Source: Desulfobacterales bacterium (GTDB taxonomy: Bacteria; Desulfobacterota; Desulfobacteria; Desulfobacterales; JAHEIW01). Taken from it: a stretch of DNA of 64,000 nucleotides. The position numbers and the translations under genes were made by a program. Where the stretch lies: the NCBI GenBank assembly GCA_030066985.1, contig JASJAN010000016.1, positions 1-64,000 of the forward strand, written 5' to 3'. Below the pieces are notes generated by a model. That model ran no database searches, was not told where the DNA came from, and saw nothing but the letters and a program-made list of their open reading frames with translations. Positions 1 to 9,552 of the stretch are shown here, one piece after another. Positions within the stretch are counted from its first letter, which is position 1. Each line of letters begins with the position of its first letter.

Positions 1-441
<441 letters not shown>

Positions 442-510
442 AACTATGAAATATTGTGTTGGAAACACAATACATTTACGTTGACCCGACTTACATACGC
501 GTCACTATTT

Positions 511-525
511 AGTTTTCAAAGATCA
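511..525 (-). promoter_or_regulatory. boxA-like antitermination element in the rRNA leader
   Basis: Read on the minus strand, the leader contains GATCTTTGAAAACT, close to the boxA element bound by NusB/NusE in rRNA leaders. It sits about 70 nt before the 16S 5' end and downstream of the promoters. A perfect 8-bp hairpin (ATTGTGTT / AACACAAT, 453-471) lies between it and the gene and may belong to the processing stalk. Assignment is by motif resemblance and position. Confidence 0.6.
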
Positions 526-589
526 AATCGCCCCCAAATGAAGGGCGGTTGCAATAAACGGCGTAAAAAGCCGGCATTGCGACTTTTCA

Positions 590-617
590 AATATACTATT
601 TGGTTGTATTTTGTCAA
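590..617 (-). promoter_or_regulatory. rRNA promoter, proximal (sigma-70 type)
   Basis: On the minus strand, TTGACA is followed after 16 bp by TATATT, about 150 nt upstream of the 16S 5' end. The surrounding DNA is AT-rich, as is usual upstream of rRNA promoters. The rest of the 442-944 gap holds the leader, a second promoter and an octamer palindrome. No gene is seen there. Confidence 0.7.
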
Positions 618-677
618 CACTTTTTATCGGATTTTGAGCTGTGTTGACGTCTTGTCAGTCACAGATGATAAACGGCG

Positions 678-706
678 AATTTAGCGTTAAGAAAGAAGTT
701 TGTCAA
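678..706 (-). promoter_or_regulatory. rRNA promoter, distal (sigma-70 type)
   Basis: On the minus strand, TTGACA, 17 bp, TAAATT. It lies about 90 bp upstream of the proximal promoter, so the rRNA operon appears to have tandem promoters. The -10 matches consensus at four of six positions. Confidence 0.5.
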
Positions 707-794
707 CAAAAAAAGTACAATTTTTTAAAAAATTTGTAAAAAATGGGCGCCTAAGATTGCCCATAGTTCTTTAAGGTTTTCATCAGGGACTAAC

Positions 795-875
795 GGAGTG
801 CTGGAGTATTGGAGTGTTGTTAAAAGACATCCAACCTCTACACATTACTCCAGTACCCAAGTACTCCAACACTCC
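795..875. repeat. Palindrome with arms of degenerate 8-bp tandem units
   Basis: The left arm (795-818) has three GGAGTGCT-like octamers. The right arm (847-875) has ACTCCAGT/ACTCCAAC-like octamers that are their reverse complement, separated by a 28-nt loop. It lies between the convergent-facing tyrS 3' end and the rRNA promoter region. Its architecture matches the heptamer palindromes elsewhere in the window, but with an 8-bp period. Confidence 0.7.
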
Positions 876-944
876 TATTTTATTCGTTTTAAACCTACCG
901 AAGGTGCAGCCTTATTTTAGAATAAAATAAACGGTTTGAAGGGG

Positions 945-2237
945 CTATTTTCGAACCTCAATTTTATGGAAACGCTTTTTGCCGGAACGAAGCAGAATCG
1001 TTTGACTATCGTCTACATCGGCATTGCTGACTTGATAGTCAAAAGATTCGACGCGGATACCATTTATATAGGCCCCGCCCTGCTCGATCAAGCGCCGCGC
1101 AGCACCGCCGGAATTGGCCAGTCCCACCTGATGAAACAGTTTAAAGGCGGGTATGCCGGCTTTAAGGGTTTGAAGATCCAACGAAGAAGTTGGCACTGAG
1201 GTATCATCGGCACCCACTTCGCCTCGCGGTAAGGTGCTGGAGGGTAAAATTTCAGCGGGTATTTGCCGTGCGCCAAACATACTTGCGGCGGCCTGATGCG
1301 CCTCGAAGGCCGCCTGGCTGCCATGCGCAAGATGCGTGGCCTCAAAGGCGAGAATGGCCTTGGCACTGTTTAGATCGGCACCGCTTAACTGCTCAATCCG
1401 ACGAATTTCATCCATGGGCAAGAAGGTAAACAACGCTAGAAAGCGCGCTACATCTCTGTCGTCGGTGTTGATCCAGTATTGATAGTAATCATAAGGTGAG
1501 GTTTTGGCCGCATCCAGCCAAATGGCGCCTTTGGCTGTTTTTCCCATTTTTTCGCCACCGCTGGTGGTAATCAGGGGAAAGGTAATACCGAATGCCGATC
1601 CCTGGTGAACCCGGCGAATCAATTCAACGCCGGCAACGATATTGCCCCATTGATCGCTGCCGCCCATTTGGATTTGGCAGTTGTGATTCTGAAATAACTC
1701 TAAGAAATCGTATGCCTGCAGAACCATATAATTAAATTCAATAAAGGTCAGGCCCTCTTCGGAGTCCAAACGGATCTTATAGCTTTCAGCCTTGATCATG
1801 CGGTTTACCGAAAAATGGCGACCGATATCTCGCAAAAACGGAATATATTTCAATTCGGTCAGCCATTCGGCATTATTGAGCATCAGCGCCTTACCGCCTT
1901 TAAAATCAAGAAAATGGGAAAGCTGCTTTTTGATTCCCTCTGCATTTTCCGCTAAGGCTTCCAGCGTCAGCAACTGGCGCATTTCTGTTTTCCCGGAAGG
2001 ATCGCCGACCATGCCTGTGCCCCCACCGATCAGAGCGATGGGACGGTGCCCCTGCCGCTGCATGTGAGCCAGTGACATGATGGGCACCAGGCTGCCAATG
2101 TGCAAACTGGCGGCCGTGGGATCAAACCCTATGTAACACGTCACGTTGCCCCCATCGAGGCATTCTCTTAGCTCCTGATCATGCGTGATCTGTTCAATAA
2201 AACCGCGCTCTTCTAAAACATCCAGAACATTGGCCAT
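945..2237 (-). CDS. tyrS: Tyrosyl-tRNA synthetase
   Basis: Class I aminoacyl-tRNA synthetase that charges tRNA-Tyr in the cytoplasm. The HIGH-type signature is HIGS at residues 46-49 and the KMSKS-type signature is KMGKT at 230-234, both usual TyrRS variants. An S4-like RNA-binding domain fills the last 65 or so residues. The length (430 aa) is normal for the bacterial enzyme. A good Shine-Dalgarno (AAGGAAAG) precedes the ATG. The gene is the last of the minus-strand block from atp through rny, but a 560-bp gap with repeats separates it from rny, so it probably has its own promoter. Confidence 0.96.
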   Translation of the reverse strand: MANVLDVLEERGFIEQITHDQELRECLDGGNVTCYIGFDPTAASLHIGSLVPIMSLAHMQRQGHRPIALIGGGTGMVGDPSGKTEMRQLLTLEALAENAEGIKKQLSHFLDFKGGKALMLNNAEWLTELKYIPFLRDIGRHFSVNRMIKAESYKIRLDSEEGLTFIEFNYMVLQAYDFLELFQNHNCQIQMGGSDQWGNIVAGVELIRRVHQGSAFGITFPLITTSGGEKMGKTAKGAIWLDAAKTSPYDYYQYWINTDDRDVARFLALFTFLPMDEIRRIEQLSGADLNSAKAILAFEATHLAHGSQAAFEAHQAAASMFGARQIPAEILPSSTLPRGEVGADDTSVPTSSLDLQTLKAGIPAFKLFHQVGLANSGGAARRLIEQGGAYINGIRVESFDYQVSNADVDDSQTILLRSGKKRFHKIEVRK

Positions 2238-2345
2238 GCATACTTTCCTTCCCTAAAAAATGAATTTTAGATGATTAGCTCGGCAAGACATGTACCTTTT
2301 AATAAAGTATAATTGAAAGCTTGTCCAACTGAAAGTAAACCCATC

Positions 2346-2444
2346 ATAGCCGCCAGCCAAAGCTTAGATCTTGTTCGAGGGCTCCCGCACTTTGCGCGGG
2401 ATTTCGCATCTGAATCTAATGTAATAAGGTGCTCAAACGGCGCA
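2346..2444. repeat. 99-bp direct repeat, copy 1
   Basis: First copy of a 99-bp element that is repeated 182 bp further on with two mismatches. Each copy contains a short hairpin, TCCCGC / GCGGGA with a 7-nt loop. The similarity continues more weakly past the core into an AT-rich tail containing AATTTTCGATTTAT. It lies between tyrS and rny, and no reading frame is convincing. Confidence 0.85.
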
Positions 2445-2527
2445 TTGAGATTTAACCGCTGCGGAGCAATATAAAAAAATGAATTTTCGATTTATTAATG
2501 GATTTTGAATCTCGATTTAATTGAATA

Positions 2528-2626
2528 ATAGCCGTCAGCCAAAGCTTAGATCTTGTTCGAGGGCTCCCGCACTTTGCGCGGGATTTCGCATCTGAATCTA
2601 ATATAATAAGGTGCTCAAACGGCGCA
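2528..2626. repeat. 99-bp direct repeat, copy 2
   Basis: Second copy of the element described for copy 1. The differences are C to T near the start and G to A in the AATGTAAT segment. The AT-rich tail after the core is shorter by about 13 bp than in copy 1. Whether this is a transcribed RNA, a repetitive extragenic element or a local duplication cannot be decided from one locus. Confidence 0.85.
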
Positions 2627-2699
2627 ACGACGGAGCGATATGATAAATTAATTTTCGATTTATAAATGTGAGATTTTTTCGTTGAGCAAGGCCGCACAA

Positions 2700-2746
2700 G
2701 GGTTTTTTCCTGCGGCGTACTGTTCGTACGTCGCAGGGTAAAACCC
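2700..2746. terminator. Long hairpin downstream of rny, possible terminator
   Basis: A 12-bp stem (CCTGCGGCGTAC / GTACGTCGCAGG, one G-T pair) with a 5-nt loop is extended by an outer GGGTTTT / AAAACCC stem. It lies about 50 bp past the RNase Y stop codon. On the minus strand no classical T-run directly follows, so termination is uncertain. It could instead protect the mRNA 3' end. Confidence 0.5.
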
Positions 2747-2795
2747 GCGGAGAACGCAGCTCAGCGGAAAAAGATTCTATTAGAAATCGAAAATT

Positions 2796-4358
2796 CTATT
2801 TGTTGGCGTATTCGACTGCCCTGGTCTCTCTAATCACCGTCACCTTAATCTGCCCCGGGAAGGTCAAAGATTCCTCTATTTTTTTGGCGATATCACGGCT
2901 GACCAGAAAGGCTTCTTCATCGGAGATGATTTCGCTTTCCACTATGACCCGCAATTCCCGACCGGCTTGAATGGCATAGGTATTGGAAACACCTTTAAAG
3001 GAATTCGCAATATTTTCAAGATCCTCCAGACGTTTGATGTAGTTTTCAAGCAGCTCCTTACGTGCACCGGGCCTGGCACCGGAAAGTCCATCGGCTGCTT
3101 GAACCAGCAGGGCCAGAACCGAATTGGGCGTCACATCTTCATGGTGGGCCGCAACTGCATGAACAACTTTCGGGGATTCATTGAATTTTTTGGCCAGACG
3201 GGATCCGATAATCGCATGCGGCCCTTCAACCTCATGATCAATGGCCTTGCCAACATCATGCAGCAATCCCATTCGGCGAGCCATTTTTGCATTGAGCCCC
3301 AGCTCAGAAGCCATGATCCCGGCAAGAAAGCCGACCTCTATAGAGTGTTGCAATACGTTCTGTGCGTAGCTAGTTCGGAACTTCAACTGGCCCAGGGTTT
3401 TAATCAGCTCATTGTGAATACCATGAACGCCCAAATCAAAGGCTGCCTGCTCGCCGGCTTCTTTAACGGCGATGTCAACTTCCTGACCGACTTTTTTAAC
3501 CACATCCTCAATGCGGGCCGGGTGAATTCTGCCGTCTGAAATAAGTCGCATCAACGATAAGCGTGCTACTTCTCGTCTGACCGGATTAAAGCCTGATAGA
3601 ATAACGGCTTCAGGCGTATCATCGATAATTAAATCCACGCCGGTGGCAGCTTCGATGGCGCGGATGTTACGCCCTTCTCGGCCGATAATCCGGCCTTTCA
3701 TTTCATCACTGGGCAACTGCACAACCGAGACGGTGCGTTCGGCAACATATTCTCCGGCATAGCGTTGAATGGCAGTTGCCAGAATCTTTTTGGATTTACG
3801 GTCTGCACGCTCTTTGGCCTCATTTTCAATTTTTTTGATGATACGCGCCCCTTCATAGCGGGCCTCATTTTCCATCGCACGAATCAGAAGCTCTTTTGCC
3901 TGTTCAGCCGATAGCCCTGATATCTTTTCAAGCTGCTGTTTTTGTTCCTCGACCAGCTCTTCGTATTGCAGTTCCTTGCGCTGAATTTCGTTATCTCTTT
4001 TTCGCAGCTTCTTTTCTTTGCGCTGAAGCTCGCGGGCTTTGCGCTCATTTTGATCGATCTTACGATCGATATTTTCCTCTTTTTGCATCAGATGCGATTC
4101 GCGCTGCTTAAGCTCTGAACGCGTCTCTTTGGTCTCCGAATCAAAATCGCTTTTCATTCTAAAATGCCGGTCTTTTATCTCCAGATCGGCTTCTTTTATA
4201 AGGGTTTCGGCTTTTCGTTTGGAATCTTCTATCAGTTGTGTGGCCTGTCCTTCAGCAACCTTCATTTTTTGGGCTGCAATCTTTCCTTTTACCCAAAAAG
4301 CAATGGCGAAACCGGCGCCGAAACAGATAATGACAATGATAATATCAAATGCGCTCAT
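2796..4358 (-). CDS. rny: Ribonuclease Y
   Basis: Membrane-anchored endoribonuclease that starts mRNA decay. Visible in order are an N-terminal transmembrane helix (about residues 3-22), a long charged coiled coil (about 30-170), a KH RNA-binding domain with the GRIIGREG motif (about 215-270) and an HD domain with LLHDVGK in the C-terminal half. At 520 aa it has the usual family length. The start is supported by GGGAG ahead of ATG. The 6S RNA gene lies directly upstream. In Bacillus, RNase Y is modulated by a complex including RicT, and a ricT homologue lies at 42299 in this window. Confidence 0.96.
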   Translation of the reverse strand: MSAFDIIIVIICFGAGFAIAFWVKGKIAAQKMKVAEGQATQLIEDSKRKAETLIKEADLEIKDRHFRMKSDFDSETKETRSELKQRESHLMQKEENIDRKIDQNERKARELQRKEKKLRKRDNEIQRKELQYEELVEEQKQQLEKISGLSAEQAKELLIRAMENEARYEGARIIKKIENEAKERADRKSKKILATAIQRYAGEYVAERTVSVVQLPSDEMKGRIIGREGRNIRAIEAATGVDLIIDDTPEAVILSGFNPVRREVARLSLMRLISDGRIHPARIEDVVKKVGQEVDIAVKEAGEQAAFDLGVHGIHNELIKTLGQLKFRTSYAQNVLQHSIEVGFLAGIMASELGLNAKMARRMGLLHDVGKAIDHEVEGPHAIIGSRLAKKFNESPKVVHAVAAHHEDVTPNSVLALLVQAADGLSGARPGARKELLENYIKRLEDLENIANSFKGVSNTYAIQAGRELRVIVESEIISDEEAFLVSRDIAKKIEESLTFPGQIKVTVIRETRAVEYANK

Positions 4359-4710
4359 ATCTTACTCCCTGAAAACCCCTAATGAAAGCGCCTGCCCTTT
4401 ACAGTCGTTTTCATCAGCACGTTTTTATATGTTGGTCAGCATGCAACCATCTGCGGTTGGATGCGAACTAACGCGTTTTTACCTGCTGGGGCTGAAACCC
4501 TTTGCCTATTTGGTTCAGTATCGATAACCAAGGGCTTTGTGAAAACGCGATAGATGTTTTGATGTACTGTTGAGGTGGAGCAGATGTGCACGGAGATTCG
4601 AAGAAGAAAAAAGTTGGACTGCGAGGGTTAACCTTAAAGGCGGTCATCAGCCCAATAAGATGTCATGCAACCGCCACCGGCCAGTGGGAATTTCAATCTC
4701 GACGAACAAA

Positions 4711-4893
4711 AGAAGACCCCCACCAAGATGCCGTGTTGGCAGGTCTTTGAACCTAAGTTCAAAGTGGGTGCCTCATAATTTCATCAGGCTTTTCTGAACC
4801 AGCAGAACATGCACACCGAAACCAGCGAAGGCTCCCAGAAGATAGCTGTTGGGTCAAAGAATAACTCCCAATCACGGACACGGTAGGGGCAAA
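4711..4893 (-). ncRNA. ssrS: 6S RNA
   Basis: 6S RNA binds the housekeeping sigma-70 RNA polymerase and mimics an open promoter. The 3' half contains the hallmark TTGAAC-TTAG-GTTCAA hairpin followed by GGCATCTTGGTGGGG, closely matching the end of E. coli 6S RNA. The 5' end, CCCCTACC, pairs with GGTGGGGG at the 3' end to close the terminal stem. The length (about 183 nt) and the position just downstream of zapA match the classical bacterial arrangement. The end points are judged from the closing stem and may be off by several nt. The flanking 4359-4710 and 4894-5045 segments show no gene. A hairpin-forming stretch at about 4932-4974 separates zapA from it. Confidence 0.88.
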
Positions 4894-5045
4894 AATGGTA
4901 TTTTAAAGCGCGCTAATCAACCGCTATTAATGGCCGCCTGAAAGGATTTTACATCTTTTCAGGATGTCTGGCGGTCTGGGTTGCGGAGAACCGACGGGCG
5001 CTTCCTTTCTTAGCTTATTCATTCTACAACTTGTCGAACCGCTTC

Positions 5046-5345
5046 TCACTTTTGTGAAACGCAATCATCCAACTGGCGAATCAAATTCAGCGAACGTTCT
5101 GACAAATCCTGCCAAAACTTCAAATGACGGTTTTCAAGCTCCAAATTTTGATGGGCGATGTTCAACGCTGCCAGCATCAATGTGGTCAAGTTCGAATCCG
5201 CAGAAGATTGGGCGGATCGCTGAGTTTGAATACGTGACACTTCTTTGACAAGTACATTCGCAATTTCTTTGGCCTGCTGAACGTCCGCTTCGGCCTTAAA
5301 AGTATGTTTTTTCCCAAAAAGCTCTATGGTTACAAGTTGTTCCAA
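5046..5345 (-). CDS. zapA: Cell division protein ZapA
   Basis: Small FtsZ-associated protein that bundles Z-ring filaments. The 99-aa length, the N-terminal globular part beginning with VTIELFGKKHTF and the C-terminal coiled coil rich in Leu, Asn and Glu fit the ZapA family. It sits between a zapB-like gene upstream (57-bp gap) and the 6S RNA gene downstream, as in many proteobacteria. The call is by family resemblance and context. Confidence 0.9.
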   Translation of the reverse strand: MEQLVTIELFGKKHTFKAEADVQQAKEIANVLVKEVSRIQTQRSAQSSADSNLTTLMLAALNIAHQNLELENRHLKFWQDLSERSLNLIRQLDDCVSQK

Positions 5346-5402
5346 TGAATATTAAATCTGCCTTTCCGCTTTTACTAACCCATATCCGACGGTCAAGGTA
5401 CG

Positions 5403-5642
5403 CTAAACTTCAATGATTTCCTCAATTCTAACCAACAAACTATCAATCTTTGAACGGATCAAAGCCTTTTCTCGCGCATGGCTTTTTTCAGCCTCGATCT
5501 TACCTAAAAGCTCCTCCTCTAGGCTTTTAATTTTATTTTTAAGTTCTAAATTGGCAGCCTCGTTTTCTCTGCAAATCGAAATCAACTGTGCAACCTTTTC
5601 TTCAATTTGGTTGAATTGGTCAGAAAGAATTGCATTATCCAA
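5403..5642 (-). CDS. zapB: ZapB-like coiled-coil division protein
   Basis: A 79-residue, almost entirely coiled-coil protein with regularly spaced Leu/Ile and many Glu/Lys residues. It has no signal peptide or membrane segment. ZapB proteins are short coiled coils that attach to ZapA at the Z ring, and the adjacent zapA gene supports that role here. Sequence alone cannot separate ZapB from other short coiled coils, so the symbol rests on context. Confidence 0.65.
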   Translation of the reverse strand: MDNAILSDQFNQIEEKVAQLISICRENEAANLELKNKIKSLEEELLGKIEAEKSHAREKALIRSKIDSLLVRIEEIIEV

Positions 5643-5709
5643 GGCTTAACCTCACAAATATTTTTTGTTACTATAAGCTGCATTCTCAAAAAAAGTCAAG
5701 CGATATTCA

Positions 5710-6450
5710 TCACCCGTTTTTCATTGCTCGCTCAACATTTTTTAACTCACTAATCGTGTTGATACCGGTAACCTCCACAGGATCGTCACCGGTCACAACC
5801 CCCATTTGCTTTTGACTATAATAGGCAATTTTAATAATATCGGTAAGATACATTTCGCCCTGCGCATTGTCTGCCTTAATTTTAGGCAACGCTTCTGATA
5901 AAATTTGCTTTTTGACGCAAAAAATGCCCGTATTAATGAGCCCGATGCGTTTTTGCTCATCGCTGGCATCGGATTCCTCCACAATGGCCTGCAGGTTGCC
6001 GCCCGCATCCAATACCATGCGGCCATAGCCGGTCGGATCCGGCAGTTTGACCGCCAAAACGGTAATATCCCTATTTTCAGCCAGATGAGCTGCGACCAGC
6101 GTCTGGATGGTGTGCGCCTCAATCAGGGGCACATCACCGCACAGAATCGCCACCTCCTCACAGGCATCCGGTATGTAAGGCAGGGCGCACAGGACCGCAT
6201 GCCCGGTGCCAAGTTGCTCATTCTGGTAGACAAATTGGAAAGCGCCCTGTTTTGACACCGTTTGGCGAACTTCGTCGGCCTGATGGCCCACCACCAGGAT
6301 CACGTTGTTACCGGCAACCTTTTGGGCCGTTTCAACAACGTAATGGATCATCGGTTTGCCACAAACTTCATGTAAGACCTTGGCTTTGTTTGATTTCATG
6401 CGGGTCCCCAAACCCGCAGCCAGTATGACAACTGCAATATTTGAATTCAT
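5710..6450 (-). CDS. glmU: NTP transferase, GlmU N-terminal domain only
   Basis: UDP-N-acetylglucosamine pyrophosphorylase domain. It shows the nucleotide-binding signature AAGLGTRMKS at the N-terminus, GTGHAV and the metal-binding GDVPL. Full GlmU (about 450 aa) also carries a left-handed beta-helix acetyltransferase. This protein stops after about 246 aa, so that half is absent, and nothing after the stop encodes it. An upstream in-frame ATG at 6516 would read through the atp operon terminator, so the start at MNSN is preferred even though its ribosome-binding site is weak. The position after atpC recalls E. coli atpC-glmU. A GlmS-like gene lies at 45296. Confidence 0.85.
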   Translation of the reverse strand: MNSNIAVVILAAGLGTRMKSNKAKVLHEVCGKPMIHYVVETAQKVAGNNVILVVGHQADEVRQTVSKQGAFQFVYQNEQLGTGHAVLCALPYIPDACEEVAILCGDVPLIEAHTIQTLVAAHLAENRDITVLAVKLPDPTGYGRMVLDAGGNLQAIVEESDASDEQKRIGLINTGIFCVKKQILSEALPKIKADNAQGEMYLTDIIKIAYYSQKQMGVVTGDDPVEVTGINTISELKNVERAMKNG

Positions 6451-6475
6451 ATCTATCAGTTTAACTGTCAAAAGG

Positions 6476-6513
6476 AAAAAGGGCAAACCCATTTTTCTGG
6501 GTTGCCCTTTTTT
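6476..6513 (-). terminator. Rho-independent terminator of the atp operon
   Basis: AAGGGCAACCCA / TGGGTTTGCCCTT stem with one bulge, a short A-rich loop and a T-rich run on the minus strand. It lies about 55 bp past the atpC stop codon. The stem also ends in T on the plus strand and could work in both directions. Confidence 0.85.
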
Positions 6514-6567
6514 CAAGTAATCAAATGAACAAAGATAAGATTCAGCTGCGACACATATTGGCCGCCC

Positions 6568-6981
6568 TTAATTTACGCCTGCGACTCGGATGCGAACCGT
6601 GGCCCTTTCCAAAGCAGCGCGGGCACGCTGAAAATCGATATCTTCCCGGGAGCGATCTTCGGCCAGCCGCTTTTCGGCTCGTGCAAGCGCCTCTTTGGCC
6701 CGGCTAACATCAATGTCGTTGCTGACCTCGGCCGATTCCGCCAGCACGGTCACTTTATCCGGCAGCGCTTCGGCAAATCCGCTGCTGACAAAGACAAAAT
6801 TTTCCTTTCCAGCCGCATTAGTATAGCGGATCATACCGGTCTTTAATGTGGTCAGGAAAGGGGTGTGCCCACTGAGAACGCCAAATTCCCCCAGCGACCC
6901 CGGTGAGGCAACAATCTGCGCTTCCTCGCTGACAACAATCTTTTCAGGCGTTACCACTTCTAAATGTATATTTGCAGCCAT
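6568..6981 (-). CDS. atpC: ATP synthase F1 epsilon subunit
   Basis: Central-stalk subunit that couples rotation and inhibits ATP hydrolysis. The N-terminal beta-sandwich (about residues 1-85, with the typical GEFGVLSGHTPFL segment) and the two-helix C-terminal domain (about 90-135, Ala/Arg/Glu-rich) are both present. The 137-aa length is normal. It is the last gene of the atp operon, 33 bp after atpD, and is followed by a strong terminator. Confidence 0.95.
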   Translation of the reverse strand: MAANIHLEVVTPEKIVVSEEAQIVASPGSLGEFGVLSGHTPFLTTLKTGMIRYTNAAGKENFVFVSSGFAEALPDKVTVLAESAEVSNDIDVSRAKEALARAEKRLAEDRSREDIDFQRARAALERATVRIRVAGVN

Positions 6982-7014
6982 ATCGTTTCCTCAGGATAAG
7001 TTTACGATCAATAA

Positions 7015-8448
<1,434 letters not shown>

Positions 8449-8451
8449 TTA

Positions 8452-8518
8452 GTTATTTGTTACTGGTTATTTGTTATTCGACGGACCATTAACAAATAAC
8501 GATTAACGATTAACAATT
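8452..8518. repeat. Heptamer palindrome, atpG-atpD intercistronic
   Basis: The left arm has four GTTATTT-like 7-mers in exact register (8452-8479). The right arm has four AACGATT/AACAATT-like 7-mers (8491-8518) that are their near reverse complement. The loop is 11 nt. The right arm ends one base before the atpG stop codon, so in the mRNA the hairpin begins directly after atpG and ends shortly before the atpD ribosome-binding site. Confidence 0.85.
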
Positions 8519-8519
8519 T

Positions 8520-9413
8520 CTATCCTTTGAGCGCTTCGGCACCGCCGACAATATCCATTAATTCAGCCGTAATGGATGCCTGACGGGCTTTGTTATAGAT
8601 CAGCGTCAGGTTTTCAAGCATATCGTTACAGGCCTTGGTGGCATTGTCCATCGCCATCATGCGCGCGGCATGCTCGCTGGTCGAGGTTTCTAACAAAGCG
8701 CTGTATAACTGGACATAAACATTTCGGGGCAGCATTTCGCCCAGTAATGCATCCGTTGACGGCTCACAGATATGTTCCGGTAAATATGCACCAGCCGTCG
8801 CACTTTCTTCGGTTTCCTCGGTTTCGATCGGCGGGATCGGCAGCAGCTGCTGCAAAACCGGTATCTGCCTCGCCATACTGACAAATTCGGCATAGATGAG
8901 ATAGACCTCATCGTAAGTGTCCGCCAAAAAAGCATCGACCAGCTGTTTACCGGTCGTGGAAGCCACATTAAACCCAACAGTGGTGCCGACCACACCCAGC
9001 TGTTCGCTGTCGATCTGAAATTTTTCTTTGCGGCACCAGTCGCGGCCCTTTTTGCCGAAATTGGTAAATGAAAACGCAATGTCGGCCCCGGCTTTTTCTT
9101 TCATAAAGGCCGCGGCTTTTTCAATCAAATTGACATTGAAACCGCCGCACAACCCTCGATCGGAGGTGCACAACACCACGTGCACATTCTTGACCTGCTC
9201 CTTGGGCACCAACAGCGGATTGGTCTCTTCGCCGGCCCTTTCGGCCAAGCTTCCCAGCACCTCGGCAAATTTGCCGGCATAGGGGCGAAACGCTTCCATT
9301 GCGGTCTGGGCCCCGCGTAACCTTGAGGCTGCCACCATGTTCATGGCTTTGGTGATCTGTCGGGTCTTTTTTACCGCTGAAATCTTTAACTGAATATCTT
9401 TTAACGTCGCCAT
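8520..9413 (-). CDS. atpG: ATP synthase F1 gamma subunit
   Basis: Rotor shaft subunit. It has the conserved N-terminal helix (IQLKISAVKKTRQITKAM), the central Rossmann-like domain with SDRGLCGGFN, and the C-terminal helix with MDNATKACNDML and YNKARQASIT. The length (297 aa) is typical. It is flanked on both sides by heptamer palindromes with unrelated unit sequences. Confidence 0.97.
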   Translation of the reverse strand: MATLKDIQLKISAVKKTRQITKAMNMVAASRLRGAQTAMEAFRPYAGKFAEVLGSLAERAGEETNPLLVPKEQVKNVHVVLCTSDRGLCGGFNVNLIEKAAAFMKEKAGADIAFSFTNFGKKGRDWCRKEKFQIDSEQLGVVGTTVGFNVASTTGKQLVDAFLADTYDEVYLIYAEFVSMARQIPVLQQLLPIPPIETEETEESATAGAYLPEHICEPSTDALLGEMLPRNVYVQLYSALLETSTSEHAARMMAMDNATKACNDMLENLTLIYNKARQASITAELMDIVGGAEALKG

Positions 9414-9432
9414 ACAATCAGCCTTTGTAAGT

Positions 9433-9552
9433 TTGAAACTTGAAACTTGTCACTCGAAACTTTCAAAAAACCATCTTTATAAGGGCCTTAATTGGTCTCT
9501 GGGAATATCAGTTTTGATTCGATCAAGTTTCCAGTTTCCAATTTCGAGTTTC
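9433..9552. repeat. Heptamer palindrome, atpA-atpG intercistronic
   Basis: The left arm (9433-9467) has five TTGAAAC-like 7-mers. The right arm (9525-9552) has four CAGTTTC-like 7-mers. The loop is about 57 nt. The right arm runs into the first base of the atpA stop codon. The design matches the element one gene downstream, but the unit sequence is entirely different. Confidence 0.8.

Noticed and set aside
4129-4527. Plus-strand open frame opposite the rny N-terminus
   Set aside because: It is antisense to a well-supported RNase Y coding region and has no independent support.
6451-6516. 22-codon N-terminal extension of the GlmU-type protein
   Set aside because: It is translated from the atp operon terminator hairpin. 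The conserved fold begins just after the internal ATG.
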